A DNA stretch of 64,000 nt from Mycobacterium simiae (lineage in GTDB: Bacteria > Actinomycetota > Actinomycetes > Mycobacteriales > Mycobacteriaceae). The position numbers and the translations under genes were made by a program. Shown here piece after piece: positions 1-7,293 of this stretch (position 1 is its first letter; each line of letters opens with the position of its first letter). The notes under the pieces were generated by a model. The model did not search any database. It was not told where the DNA came from and was given only the letters and a program-made list of their open reading frames with translations. Location of the stretch: contig NZ_AP022568.1 in NCBI RefSeq assembly GCF_010727605.1, forward strand, positions 3,224,001 to 3,288,000, written 5' to 3'.

Positions 1-1
1 G

Positions 2-463
2 ATTTCAGCACGGCAGCGGGACCGCATTGAGGGCTACCTCGAGTCGGCGATCACCGAGGGCGGGACGTTCGCATGCGGGGGCGGCCGACCGGCCGGCCGC
101 GAACTCGGCTTCTTCATCGAACCGACCGTGATCGCGGGGCTGGACAACCACGCGCGCTGCTCGCGTGAAGAGATCTTTGGCCCGGTCTTGACCGTCATCG
201 CTCACGACGGCGACGACGACGCCATCCGCATCGCCAACGACTCGCTCTACGGCTTGTCGGGCACCGTTTTCGGCGCTGATCCCGACAGGGCGGCCGCGGC
301 CGCCACCCGCGTCCGTGCCGGAACGATCAATGTCAATGGCGGCGTGTGGTATTCGGCCGATGCGCCGTTCGGTGGTTACAAGCAGTCCGGGAACGGTCGT
401 GAGATGGGGTTGGCCGGTTTCGAGGAGTACCTCGAGATCAAAACCATTGCGACCGCGGTTTGA
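2..463 (+). CDS. aldA: Aldehyde dehydrogenase, C-terminal part (5' end outside window)
   Basis: This is the C-terminal 153 codons of an NAD(P)-dependent aldehyde dehydrogenase, which oxidises an aldehyde to its carboxylate. The frame is open from base 2, so the start lies upstream of the window. The family signature REEIFGPVLTVI is visible at about 178-213. The typical C-terminal elements follow: a GTINVNG stretch, then FGGYKQSGNGREMG and a closing EEYLEIK. The catalytic Cys and the Rossmann region are not in the window. An SDR starts 17 bases downstream on the same strand, so the gene is probably the first visible member of a catabolic operon. By position it corresponds to Rv0768 (aldA) as I recall it. 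The substrate cannot be read from this fragment. Confidence 0.92.
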   Translation: MSARQRDRIEGYLESAITEGGTFACGGGRPAGRELGFFIEPTVIAGLDNHARCSREEIFGPVLTVIAHDGDDDAIRIANDSLYGLSGTVFGADPDRAAAAATRVRAGTINVNGGVWYSADAPFGGYKQSGNGREMGLAGFEEYLEIKTIATAV

Positions 464-480
464 GTCGAGGAGCTTGACAG

Positions 481-1230
481 ATGAGATTCGAAAACAAGGT
501 CGCGATCGTCACCGGATCGGGCGGCGGCATCGGCCGGGCCTACGTCGAGGCGCTGGCGCGCGAGGGCGCCGCGGTCGTCGTCGCCGACATCAACGCCGAG
601 GCGGCCGACGGGGTGGCCAAGCAGATCACCGCCGACGGCGGCACGGCCATCAGCATCCCCGTTGACGTGTCGGATCCGGAGTCGGCCAAGGCGATGGCCG
701 ATCGCACGCTGGCCGAGTTCGGCGGCATCGACTACCTCGTCAACAACGCGGCGATCTTCGGCGGGATGAAGCTGGACTTCCTGCTGACCATTGAGCCCGA
801 GTACTACAAGAAGTTCATGAGCGTCAATCTCGACGGAGCGCTGTGGTGTACGCGTGCGGTGTACAAGAAGATGAGCAAGCGCGGTGGCGGGGCGATCGTC
901 AACCAGTCCTCCACCGCGGCGTGGTTGTACTCCAACTACTACGGACTGGCCAAGGTCGGCATTAACGGTCTGACCCAGCAGCTCTCGCGCGAGCTGGGTG
1001 GCCGCAACATCCGGATCAACGCGATCGCACCCGGACCGATCGACACCGAGGCCAGTCGGACCACCACGCCCAAAGAGATGGTGGACGACATCGTCAAAGG
1101 ACTTCCGTTGTCTCGCATGGGAACTCCCGAGGATCTGGTCGGCATGTGCCTGTTCCTGCTCTCCGATGAGGCCAAGTGGATCACCGGGCAGATCTTCAAC
1201 GTCGACGGCGGGCAGGTAATCCGGTCATGA
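481..1230 (+). CDS. Short-chain dehydrogenase/reductase
   Basis: A classical SDR of 249 aa that transfers hydride between NAD(P)(H) and an alcohol or ketone. The cofactor motif TGSGGGIG is at residues 11-18, NNAA at 88-91, the catalytic Ser at 143/144, and Tyr154-x3-Lys158. Asp36 after the second strand suggests a preference for NAD(H). The ATG is preceded by GAGGAG, which supports this start. It lies 17 bases after the aldehyde dehydrogenase and 48 bases before the hydroxyisobutyrate dehydrogenase-like gene. The position matches Rv0769. An alcohol-to-aldehyde-to-acid pathway with the neighbouring dehydrogenase is plausible, but the substrate is unknown. Confidence 0.93.
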   Translation: MRFENKVAIVTGSGGGIGRAYVEALAREGAAVVVADINAEAADGVAKQITADGGTAISIPVDVSDPESAKAMADRTLAEFGGIDYLVNNAAIFGGMKLDFLLTIEPEYYKKFMSVNLDGALWCTRAVYKKMSKRGGGAIVNQSSTAAWLYSNYYGLAKVGINGLTQQLSRELGGRNIRINAIAPGPIDTEASRTTTPKEMVDDIVKGLPLSRMGTPEDLVGMCLFLLSDEAKWITGQIFNVDGGQVIRS

Positions 1231-1278
1231 GTCGCGCCCGTGACGATGCAACGCTTCCCGTGGAAAGGAGCGGCGCAG

Positions 1279-2136
1279 ATGACTGAGCATTTCAGGCTCG
1301 GCTATATCGGTCTGGGCAACATGGGCGCCCCGATGGCGACGAAGATGACCGAATGGCCTGGTGGGGTAACGGTTTACGATGTTCGCGCCGAGGCGATGAC
1401 GCCGCTGGCCGAGAAGGGCGCCAGCCTGGCGGATAGCGTGGCGAGCGTGGCTGCCGCCGACATCATCCACATCACCGTCCTCGACGACGCCCAGGTGCGG
1501 GAGGTTGTCGCCGAGCTGGCCGCAAACGCCAAGCCCGGCACCGTCATTGCGATTCACTCCACCATCAGCGACACCACGGCCGTCGAGCTCGCTGCCGAGC
1601 TCAAACCGCACGGCATCCACGTCGTCGACGCACCCGTGAGCGGCGGGGCCGCTGCGGCGGGCAAGGGTGAGCTCGCCACCATGGTGGGCGCCGAACGCGA
1701 AGTCTACGAGCGGATCAAGCCGGCGTTCAAACATTGGGCGGCGGTGGTCGTGCACGCCGGTGAGCCGGGCGCCGGCACACGAATGAAGTTGGCCCGCAAC
1801 ATGTTGACCTTCACCTCATACGTCGCGGCATGCGAAGCCATGAGACTGGCGGAGGCTGCCGGGCTGGATTTGCAGGCGTTGGGTCGGGTGGTGCGTCACA
1901 CCGATGCGCTCACCAGCGGGCCCGGCGCGATCATGGTGCGCGACAATATGAAGGACATTGAGCCAGACGACTTCCTGTATCAACCCTTCGTGCACACGCG
2001 GGAGCTGGGGGAGAAGGATCTGAGTTTGGCCTTGGCATTGGGCGAATCGGTGTCGGTCGATTTGCCGCTGGCCCGGTTGGCGTATGACGGGCTGGCAGCA
2101 GGTCTCGGCGTGCCGCACACAGAGGGAGGGTCGTAA
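1279..2136 (+). CDS. 3-hydroxyisobutyrate dehydrogenase-like beta-hydroxyacid dehydrogenase
   Basis: A 285-aa member of the beta-hydroxyacid dehydrogenase family. These NAD(P)-dependent oxidoreductases act on 3-hydroxyisobutyrate and related acids. The Rossmann motif GLGNMG is at residues 11-16, the substrate-binding DAPVSGG at 117-123, and the catalytic Lys170 with Asn174 lies in KLARN. I start it at the ATG at 1279 because GGAAAGGAG lies about 9 bases upstream. An in-frame ATG at 1240 would add 13 unconserved residues. The stop codon overlaps the next start (TAATG), so translation is probably coupled. The position matches Rv0770. The exact substrate is not determined. Confidence 0.92.
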   Translation: MTEHFRLGYIGLGNMGAPMATKMTEWPGGVTVYDVRAEAMTPLAEKGASLADSVASVAAADIIHITVLDDAQVREVVAELAANAKPGTVIAIHSTISDTTAVELAAELKPHGIHVVDAPVSGGAAAAGKGELATMVGAEREVYERIKPAFKHWAAVVVHAGEPGAGTRMKLARNMLTFTSYVAACEAMRLAEAAGLDLQALGRVVRHTDALTSGPGAIMVRDNMKDIEPDDFLYQPFVHTRELGEKDLSLALALGESVSVDLPLARLAYDGLAAGLGVPHTEGGS

Positions 2137-2567
2137 TGGACGAACTACGCCGCAAGGGTCTCGAGAAAATGAACGAGGTCTACGGCTGGGAGATGCCCAA
2201 TGTCGAGGGCGACGCCTACTTCGACCTGACCGTCGATCACTTGTTCGGCAGTATCTGGACACGCCCGGGATTGTCGATGCGCGACAAGCGCATCATGACG
2301 CTGACCGCGGTGACCGCGGCCGGGAAGCGGGACCTGGCCGAGATTCAGATCAACGCAGCGCTGCTCAACGGCGAACTCTCCGAGACCGAACTGAAGGAGA
2401 TGGCCGTCTTCCTGACTCACTACCTGGGCTTCCCGCTCGGCTCCGCGCTCAACGGTGCGGTGGAGAGCGTCGTGGCCAAGCGCAAGAAGGCCGCGGGCGC
2501 AGCCGAGGACAAGAAGGCCAACGTCGACACTGCGCTGAAGATGCATTCGGGCAAGACGCCCGACTAG
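2136..2567 (+). CDS. Carboxymuconolactone decarboxylase family protein
   Basis: A 143-aa protein of the carboxymuconolactone decarboxylase / AhpD-like fold. The core of the family is visible as LSMRDKRIMTLTAV followed by EIQINAALLNG at about residues 45-88. Some relatives decarboxylate gamma-carboxymuconolactone and others are peroxidase-like. The CxxC of the AhpD branch is absent, so a decarboxylase or binding role is more likely than thiol peroxidase. The Lys-rich tail is not conserved. It is the last gene of the plus-strand operon and its stop overlaps the stop of the convergent M42 peptidase by 4 bases. It corresponds to Rv0771 in position. Confidence 0.88.
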   Translation: MDELRRKGLEKMNEVYGWEMPNVEGDAYFDLTVDHLFGSIWTRPGLSMRDKRIMTLTAVTAAGKRDLAEIQINAALLNGELSETELKEMAVFLTHYLGFPLGSALNGAVESVVAKRKKAAGAAEDKKANVDTALKMHSGKTPD

Positions 2568-3673
2568 GCCACCAGAAAGTCGGCGACGATCGCGGCCATC
2601 GCGTCGATCGCACCGCGGGTGATGACTTCGAAACCGTGCGTGCTCAAGGTGGGCAGACACAGCAGTCCGGCACGCGGCGTCAGACCCCCGGCCTTGGCGC
2701 GAGACGCATCGCTTTCGAAAGCGCCCAGCACCGCGGCCTGGGGCGTCAGGCCCCGATCGGCGGCCGTCCGCATCAGCCGGTCGGCGATGTCCTTGTCGTA
2801 AACGCACAACGCGTCGCTGTAACCCACGATCGGTCCTCCGCGGACGGTGGTCTCGTACTCCTCTTCAGTGGGTCCCACCTCGAGCGCCAGGGTGAGCGTG
2901 CCCGGCAGCGTGGCACTGGCGTAGCAGCCACCGATCCCGCCGATCTCTTCGTTTGTGGTGAAGACCAGGTAGGCATCCACGGCCGGCCGTAGTCCCCGGT
3001 CGCGTAGCAGCCGGGCGGCGCGTAGCAGGGCTGTCACGGCGGCGCGGTCGTCGAGGAAGTAGCAGCCGATGTAGTCACCGACGTCGACCAGTGTCCTTTT
3101 GCTTCGGTCGACACAGACCCGGGTCCCGGCATGGACTCCGGCGGCCGCCAGCTGCTCTTGGTTGCGACCGGTGAAGACGTAGACGTGTTGCCAGTCCAGC
3201 GCTCGGTCGCCTTGATCGGGCTTGGTCTCCCAGATCCGCGGACTCTCCTTCGTGGTGTGTTCAGAGCCGTGCGTGAGAACCGCGGTGAACGTCTCGTTGT
3301 CGCCGAGCACCGCCACCGGACCAAGACCGAAGTTGCCCGGATACATCACGCCGAGCTGTGTGACGCGCAGGGACCCGTCCGGCTCGATCCGCTTGACCAG
3401 CATCGACAGCTCATCTAGGTGTGCCAGGACGCGGGTTCCGGTGCCCGGCCCCGTCGTTGGAGTCCACCGGTGCCGATTCTGTTCAGTGTCGGTACCGGAA
3501 CCGGTTGCGGCACCGACGAATCCGATCAGGTTGCCAGCGTCGTCGATCCACATGTCGTCGACAACGGGCTCGAGTTCACGCGCGCATATGGCGCGCACCA
3601 CGTCCTCCTGACCGCAGGGACCGTAGCTCCACAACAGTTCCTGCAGCAGGTCGTCGGCATCGTTGTGCGTCAT
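2564..3673 (-). CDS. M42-family-like metallopeptidase
   Basis: A 369-aa protein resembling M42 (glutamyl/deblocking) aminopeptidases, which use two metal ions. Candidate metal ligands and catalytic residues appear in family order: HLDE at 85-88, LDDR at 207-210, the acidic pair in TNEEIGG at 242-243, Glu265 in LEVGP, and His346 near the C terminus. GGGGAGGA just before the ATG at 3673 supports the start. It is the outermost gene of the block inserted relative to M. tuberculosis, convergent with the carboxymuconolactone decarboxylase-like gene. An aldo-keto reductase lies 65 bases upstream on the same strand. Whether it serves the Nit cluster further along is unknown. Confidence 0.82.
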   Translation of the reverse strand: MTHNDADDLLQELLWSYGPCGQEDVVRAICARELEPVVDDMWIDDAGNLIGFVGAATGSGTDTEQNRHRWTPTTGPGTGTRVLAHLDELSMLVKRIEPDGSLRVTQLGVMYPGNFGLGPVAVLGDNETFTAVLTHGSEHTTKESPRIWETKPDQGDRALDWQHVYVFTGRNQEQLAAAGVHAGTRVCVDRSKRTLVDVGDYIGCYFLDDRAAVTALLRAARLLRDRGLRPAVDAYLVFTTNEEIGGIGGCYASATLPGTLTLALEVGPTEEEYETTVRGGPIVGYSDALCVYDKDIADRLMRTAADRGLTPQAAVLGAFESDASRAKAGGLTPRAGLLCLPTLSTHGFEVITRGAIDAMAAIVADFLVA

Positions 3674-3738
3674 CAGTCCTCCCCGAACCGGCTACCCTCC
3701 CGCGGCGAGCGCAAAACGGTCGGCGGTGCCGCGCGCGT

Positions 3739-4824
3739 TCAGTACGGCCGGCCGCCTGCGGGCATGACGTATTCCGACGGCGGTGCGAAGACACCGTTGA
3801 CGGTGGTCCCACCCTGGATCATGCTGGTTGCCATTTCCAGCATGCTCTGCGGAAAACCCAACCTCGGCTTGGTCAATGCACTCAGCCGGGCCAGTTCGTC
3901 GGTGCCAAGGTTGACGTCCACGGCGCGCACATTGTCCTCGAGCTGCGAGAGCGTGCGCGCGCCGATGATGATGGAGGAGACGGCACGCTGGGCCCGCACC
4001 CACGCCAGGGCGACGCTGGCGACGGTCCACTGATGCGCGGCGGCGATATTCTCCAGCTCGTCGATCAGCGCGTAGGTCTTGTCGGTGAGGAACGAATCGA
4101 CCAGCGCGCCGCGACCGGCGTTGTGCTGTCCGGCGTTTCGCCGCGTGTACTTGCCGCTGAGCACGCCACCCTTCAAGGGAGACCAGGGCGTAATGCCGAG
4201 GCCGAACTCGTCGGCCATCGGCACCAATTCCTGTTCGATCGTGCGTTCCAGCAGCGAGTACTCGACCTGCAAGCCGATAAACGCCGACCAGCCCCGGAAC
4301 CGGGCGATCAGATTGGCTTCGACGATCTTCCACGCCGGAGTGTCCGAGACGCCGATGTAGCGAACCTTGCCCGCCGCGACGAGGTCGTCGAGTGCGGCCA
4401 TCGTCTCTTCGATGGGGGTGTTCACATCCCACATGTGCAGCCAGTACAGGTCGATGTAATCGGTTTGCAAGCGGCGCAACGAGTTATCACAGGCGTTGAT
4501 CAACGACTTGCGGCCGGCGCCGCCCCCGTTGGGGTCGCCGGGATAGAGGTTGCCGCTGAACTTGGTGGCGATGACCAAGCGGTCGCGACGGGCGGGGTGG
4601 CGTCCGACGTGGTCGCCGATGATCTTTTCCGAGTGGCTTCTGGTGTAGAAGTTGGCGGTGTCGATGAAGTTGCCGCCGAGTTCGGTGTAGCGGTCGAGGA
4701 TCCGTTGGGACTCTTCGACACTGGTACCCCAGCCAAGGTCTTCTCCGAACGTCATCGCGCCCAGGCAGAGGGGGCTGACACGCAGGCCGGAGCGCCCGAG
4801 TGTCACGTATTGATCTAGAGGCAT
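3739..4824 (-). CDS. Aldo/keto reductase
   Basis: A 361-aa NADPH-dependent aldo-keto reductase with a TIM-barrel fold. The complete catalytic tetrad is visible: Asp55, Tyr60, Lys88 and His130. The N-terminal signature GRSGLRVSPLCLGAMTFG is intact, and the C-terminal phosphate-binding segment IIIGARTLSQLEDN is present. The gene is divergent from a MarR-type regulator with only 56 bases between the starts, so it is the likely target of that regulator. The substrate is unknown. Relatives reduce aldehydes, quinones and other carbonyls. Confidence 0.92.
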   Translation of the reverse strand: MPLDQYVTLGRSGLRVSPLCLGAMTFGEDLGWGTSVEESQRILDRYTELGGNFIDTANFYTRSHSEKIIGDHVGRHPARRDRLVIATKFSGNLYPGDPNGGGAGRKSLINACDNSLRRLQTDYIDLYWLHMWDVNTPIEETMAALDDLVAAGKVRYIGVSDTPAWKIVEANLIARFRGWSAFIGLQVEYSLLERTIEQELVPMADEFGLGITPWSPLKGGVLSGKYTRRNAGQHNAGRGALVDSFLTDKTYALIDELENIAAAHQWTVASVALAWVRAQRAVSSIIIGARTLSQLEDNVRAVDVNLGTDELARLSALTKPRLGFPQSMLEMATSMIQGGTTVNGVFAPPSEYVMPAGGRPY

Positions 4825-4869
4825 GGGACGACTTCCTGTAGATTGTTCGACTATGCGGTTGTTCGTAAG

Positions 4870-4890
4870 TAAACTAGTTCATGACTGAAC
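4870..4890 (+). promoter_or_regulatory. Leaderless-type -10 box and small inverted repeat at the marR start
   Basis: TAAACT (4870-4875) ends 5 bases before the ATG of the MarR gene, and there is no Shine-Dalgarno. This spacing is expected for a leaderless mycobacterial transcript. A perfect inverted repeat GTTCA-tgac-TGAAC (4877-4890) overlaps the start codon and could be an autoregulatory operator. Both are inferences from sequence only. Confidence 0.4.
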
Positions 4891-5312
4891 GAACTGGCAA
4901 GTCGGTGCCTGCGCTCGATGCCGCCAAGATCTGGTCATTGAACTATCGGGTGCTGCTGTCGGTGATCGCGGGTGCCGAGGCCGATATCTGCGCGCTGGGA
5001 CTGGAATCGAAGGAGTTGTTCCTACTCGCCGAGATCGACGACCATCCCTATCCAGCCGAGTTGGCTGCGACGTTGAGTATGCCGAAGGCCACGGTGACGC
5101 TGTACCTGAAGCGGCTCGAGTCCGCGGGCTTCGTGCGCCGTGAGATCGACCCCTCCGATCTGCGGCGCCACCGGTTGCTGCTCACCGTTGCCGGACGTCA
5201 GGTGGTGAGCAAAGGTCTGGCCGTCCTGTCCGGCGAGTTCGACAAGCGTCTCGGGCGGCTGACTGCCACCCAGCGAAAGGACTTCAAAAGCTTGCTCGAG
5301 AGGATCGTCTGA
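4881..5312 (+). CDS. MarR-family transcriptional regulator
   Basis: A 143-aa winged-helix DNA-binding protein. The recognition region PAELAATLSMPKATVTLYL is at about residues 51-75, followed by the wing REIDPSDLRRHRLLLT, which is the MarR signature. Such proteins bind as dimers to short palindromes and are released by small aromatic or oxidant ligands. It is divergent from the aldo-keto reductase and probably controls it and itself. It is convergent with the glycosyltransferase at the end of the Nit-type operon, with a 7-base gap. No Cys-rich redox sensor is apparent. Confidence 0.9.
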   Translation: MTERTGKSVPALDAAKIWSLNYRVLLSVIAGAEADICALGLESKELFLLAEIDDHPYPAELAATLSMPKATVTLYLKRLESAGFVRREIDPSDLRRHRLLLTVAGRQVVSKGLAVLSGEFDKRLGRLTATQRKDFKSLLERIV

Positions 5313-5319
5313 CGCCGTC

Positions 5320-6441
5320 TTAGTGGCGGGAAGATCTCTGTCGCAGTGGTTTTGGGTGGTCGCGGTAGAAGTCGATGTGTGCCTGCGCGGCGACAGCCCA
5401 CGTCATAGTCTGAGCGAGGCGGCGTCCGGGCGTGGGGTCGTAGCAACCTTGGATGGCCGTGGTCAAGCCGGCGGCCATGCCAATGGCATCGTGGGCGTAC
5501 GTGATCGTGGTTCGGAAAACCTCGCGCAATACCGGCAAGTCGCGTGCGACCACCGGTCGTCCCGCAGCCAGTGCTTCGAGGGCGGCCAGGCCGAATCCCT
5601 CTTTGGTGGAGGGAAAACAGAACGCGTCACATCCGGCCACCAGGCTCGGCAATTGCCGGTCGTCGACGGCCCCGAGGATGGTCGGTTCGACGTCGAGCTC
5701 GGCGCACCGCCGTTCAAACGCGGCGCGATACTCGCGGTAGTCGAACAATGTTTCACCCCCCGCGATGACCAGGGCGAGGTCTGGAACCCCTTGGCGCACC
5801 AGGTGGTAGGCGTCGACCAAGTCGATGGTGCCTTTACGCGGTTCGATACCACCCACCGTGAGGAGGTACCGCCCCAGGCGGTCCCGCCACTGTGCTCGCG
5901 CGGCCGTTGCCGCGGCATCATCGGCGGCGGCATCGATAAACCGCTGTGCATGAACACCATTCGGAATAACGGTCGGATAAAAACCCCACTTCGAGGCGAC
6001 TTCGTCGGCGACGGCAGTGGAAACGCAAATCCGTGCGTAGGGTTTGGTGATGGCCTGCTCGTGACACGCAGCCAGGACTGCGGTGGTGAACTCGTCGAGA
6101 TGATGAATGGTGCGGATGCAGTCGCCGACGGCGTTGGCACTGATGCAGTCCTGGGCGTGCACGATGTCGTAGTCGCCGGGCCTGAATGCCTTGCTCAGCA
6201 GTTCGATCGAGCGGACGACACGATCGGTGACGGTGTCGCCCGGGTAGTCGATGAACTCCACTAGGCGCACCTTCACGGCGGGGTCGACGGTGCGAAAGAA
6301 GCCGCTGTCGTTGGCGCGTGCCAATGACCACACCGTCACGTCGATCCCGAGCCCGGCGAGCGCTTCGGCGAGGCTCAACGTGTGGACGACACCGCCGCGC
6401 GGCTTGGTCGAGTAAGTCAGCAATGCAACACGTAGCGTCAT
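5320..6441 (-). CDS. GT4-type glycosyltransferase of the MSMEG_0565 family
   Basis: A 373-aa retaining glycosyltransferase with GT-B fold. The N-terminal glycine loop PRGGVV is at residues 14-19. The nucleotide-sugar site GGIEPRKGT is at 197-205. The EX7E motif is Glu281-x7-Glu289 within EGFGLAALEA. The start ATG overlaps the stop of the upstream nitrilase-like gene (ATGA at 6438-6441), so the two are translationally coupled. It is the last gene of the eight-gene Nit-type operon, in the same place as MSMEG_0565 in M. smegmatis as I recall. A glycosyltransferase at the end suggests that the unknown product of the pathway is glycosylated. The sugar and the acceptor are unknown. Confidence 0.88.
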   Translation of the reverse strand: MTLRVALLTYSTKPRGGVVHTLSLAEALAGLGIDVTVWSLARANDSGFFRTVDPAVKVRLVEFIDYPGDTVTDRVVRSIELLSKAFRPGDYDIVHAQDCISANAVGDCIRTIHHLDEFTTAVLAACHEQAITKPYARICVSTAVADEVASKWGFYPTVIPNGVHAQRFIDAAADDAAATAARAQWRDRLGRYLLTVGGIEPRKGTIDLVDAYHLVRQGVPDLALVIAGGETLFDYREYRAAFERRCAELDVEPTILGAVDDRQLPSLVAGCDAFCFPSTKEGFGLAALEALAAGRPVVARDLPVLREVFRTTITYAHDAIGMAAGLTTAIQGCYDPTPGRRLAQTMTWAVAAQAHIDFYRDHPKPLRQRSSRH

Positions 6442-7283
6442 CTCGGCTTGGTCCTTGCCCGATAGGCCGCCGGCCGTAGCTCGGCAATATGGTTCAAAAC
6501 CCGGCGCGCGCGGGCAATCTCGGAATCGATGTCGACGTCCGCCTTGGCAAGTCCGCCCGTGGAGCGGGTCGTCGCCAGAATGTCGCCGCCTGGCCCCACC
6601 ACCTTCGCCTGACCCAGGAAACGAAGATTTCCCATCACGCCAGTCTGATTGGACGACACAACGACCACTTGGTTTTCGGCGGCGCGTGCGCAGTCATAGA
6701 GGTCGAAGAGCCGCGACTGCCGGTCGGCGGGCAAGCGGGAAGCCCGGTCGGTGATGCTGGCCGGCCAGGCCGAGAGTGCCGCGATGATCTGGGCCCCGTC
6801 GGTTGCCAGGGCACGGGCGGCTTCCGGAAACGTCTTGTCGTAATCGATGAGCATCCCGATCCGCCCGACTGGGGCGTCGAACGTGGAGAACGCGTCGCCG
6901 GCCAGGTAGGTCAATGACTCACCGGCCGGCTGGTGCACTTTGCGATGGGTGCCCAGAATGCCGTCCCCACAGACGCACACCGCAGCGTTGTAGCGGCCGC
7001 CGTCCGGTGCCGCTTCGGCATACCCGAGGCACACCGTCATGGAGCCTGCGGCGGCAGCGACCGACGCGATCTCAGGACCGTCGGGGTCCAGCGCCGGCGG
7101 CGGATCATTGAGGTCGGGCGTCCGGAAATCGCCGATGTAGCCGCCGAGGCAGGCGTCGGGAAACACCAGTAGGTCGACCCCATCCTGCGCGGCGGCTGCG
7201 GTGATTCCCAGAACCTTGTCCAGGCAGCGCTGCAGATCTCTACCGAAATGAGCGGCGACAGCGGCGACCGTAGTCAGTGCCAA
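6438..7283 (-). CDS. Nitrilase-fold protein with altered catalytic triad (MSMEG_0566-like)
   Basis: A 281-aa carbon-nitrogen hydrolase fold protein, collinear with the true nitrilase at 11378-12271. Active members need a Glu-Lys-Cys triad. Here the first position reads FPDA (Asp43 instead of Glu), Lys115 is kept in RKVHQP, and the nucleophile position reads LIDYDKTFPEA (Asp147 instead of Cys). Both changes are clear in the DNA. The protein therefore cannot use the normal thioester chemistry and may be a scaffold, a regulator or a ligand-binding pseudoenzyme. The start is TTG at 7283 with AGGAGG just upstream, overlapping the end of the previous gene. It lies 10 bases after the GNAT-AIR gene and overlaps the glycosyltransferase start. 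Confidence 0.87.
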   Translation of the reverse strand: MALTTVAAVAAHFGRDLQRCLDKVLGITAAAAQDGVDLLVFPDACLGGYIGDFRTPDLNDPPPALDPDGPEIASVAAAAGSMTVCLGYAEAAPDGGRYNAAVCVCGDGILGTHRKVHQPAGESLTYLAGDAFSTFDAPVGRIGMLIDYDKTFPEAARALATDGAQIIAALSAWPASITDRASRLPADRQSRLFDLYDCARAAENQVVVVSSNQTGVMGNLRFLGQAKVVGPGGDILATTRSTGGLAKADVDIDSEIARARRVLNHIAELRPAAYRARTKPR

Positions 7284-7293
7284 CGCGCCCTCC

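Noticed and set aside
3421..4818. Long plus-strand open frame of 465 codons
   Set aside because: It lies antisense to the well-conserved M42 peptidase and aldo-keto reductase genes, has no recognisable domain and is Arg/His-rich, as expected for a GC-rich shadow frame.
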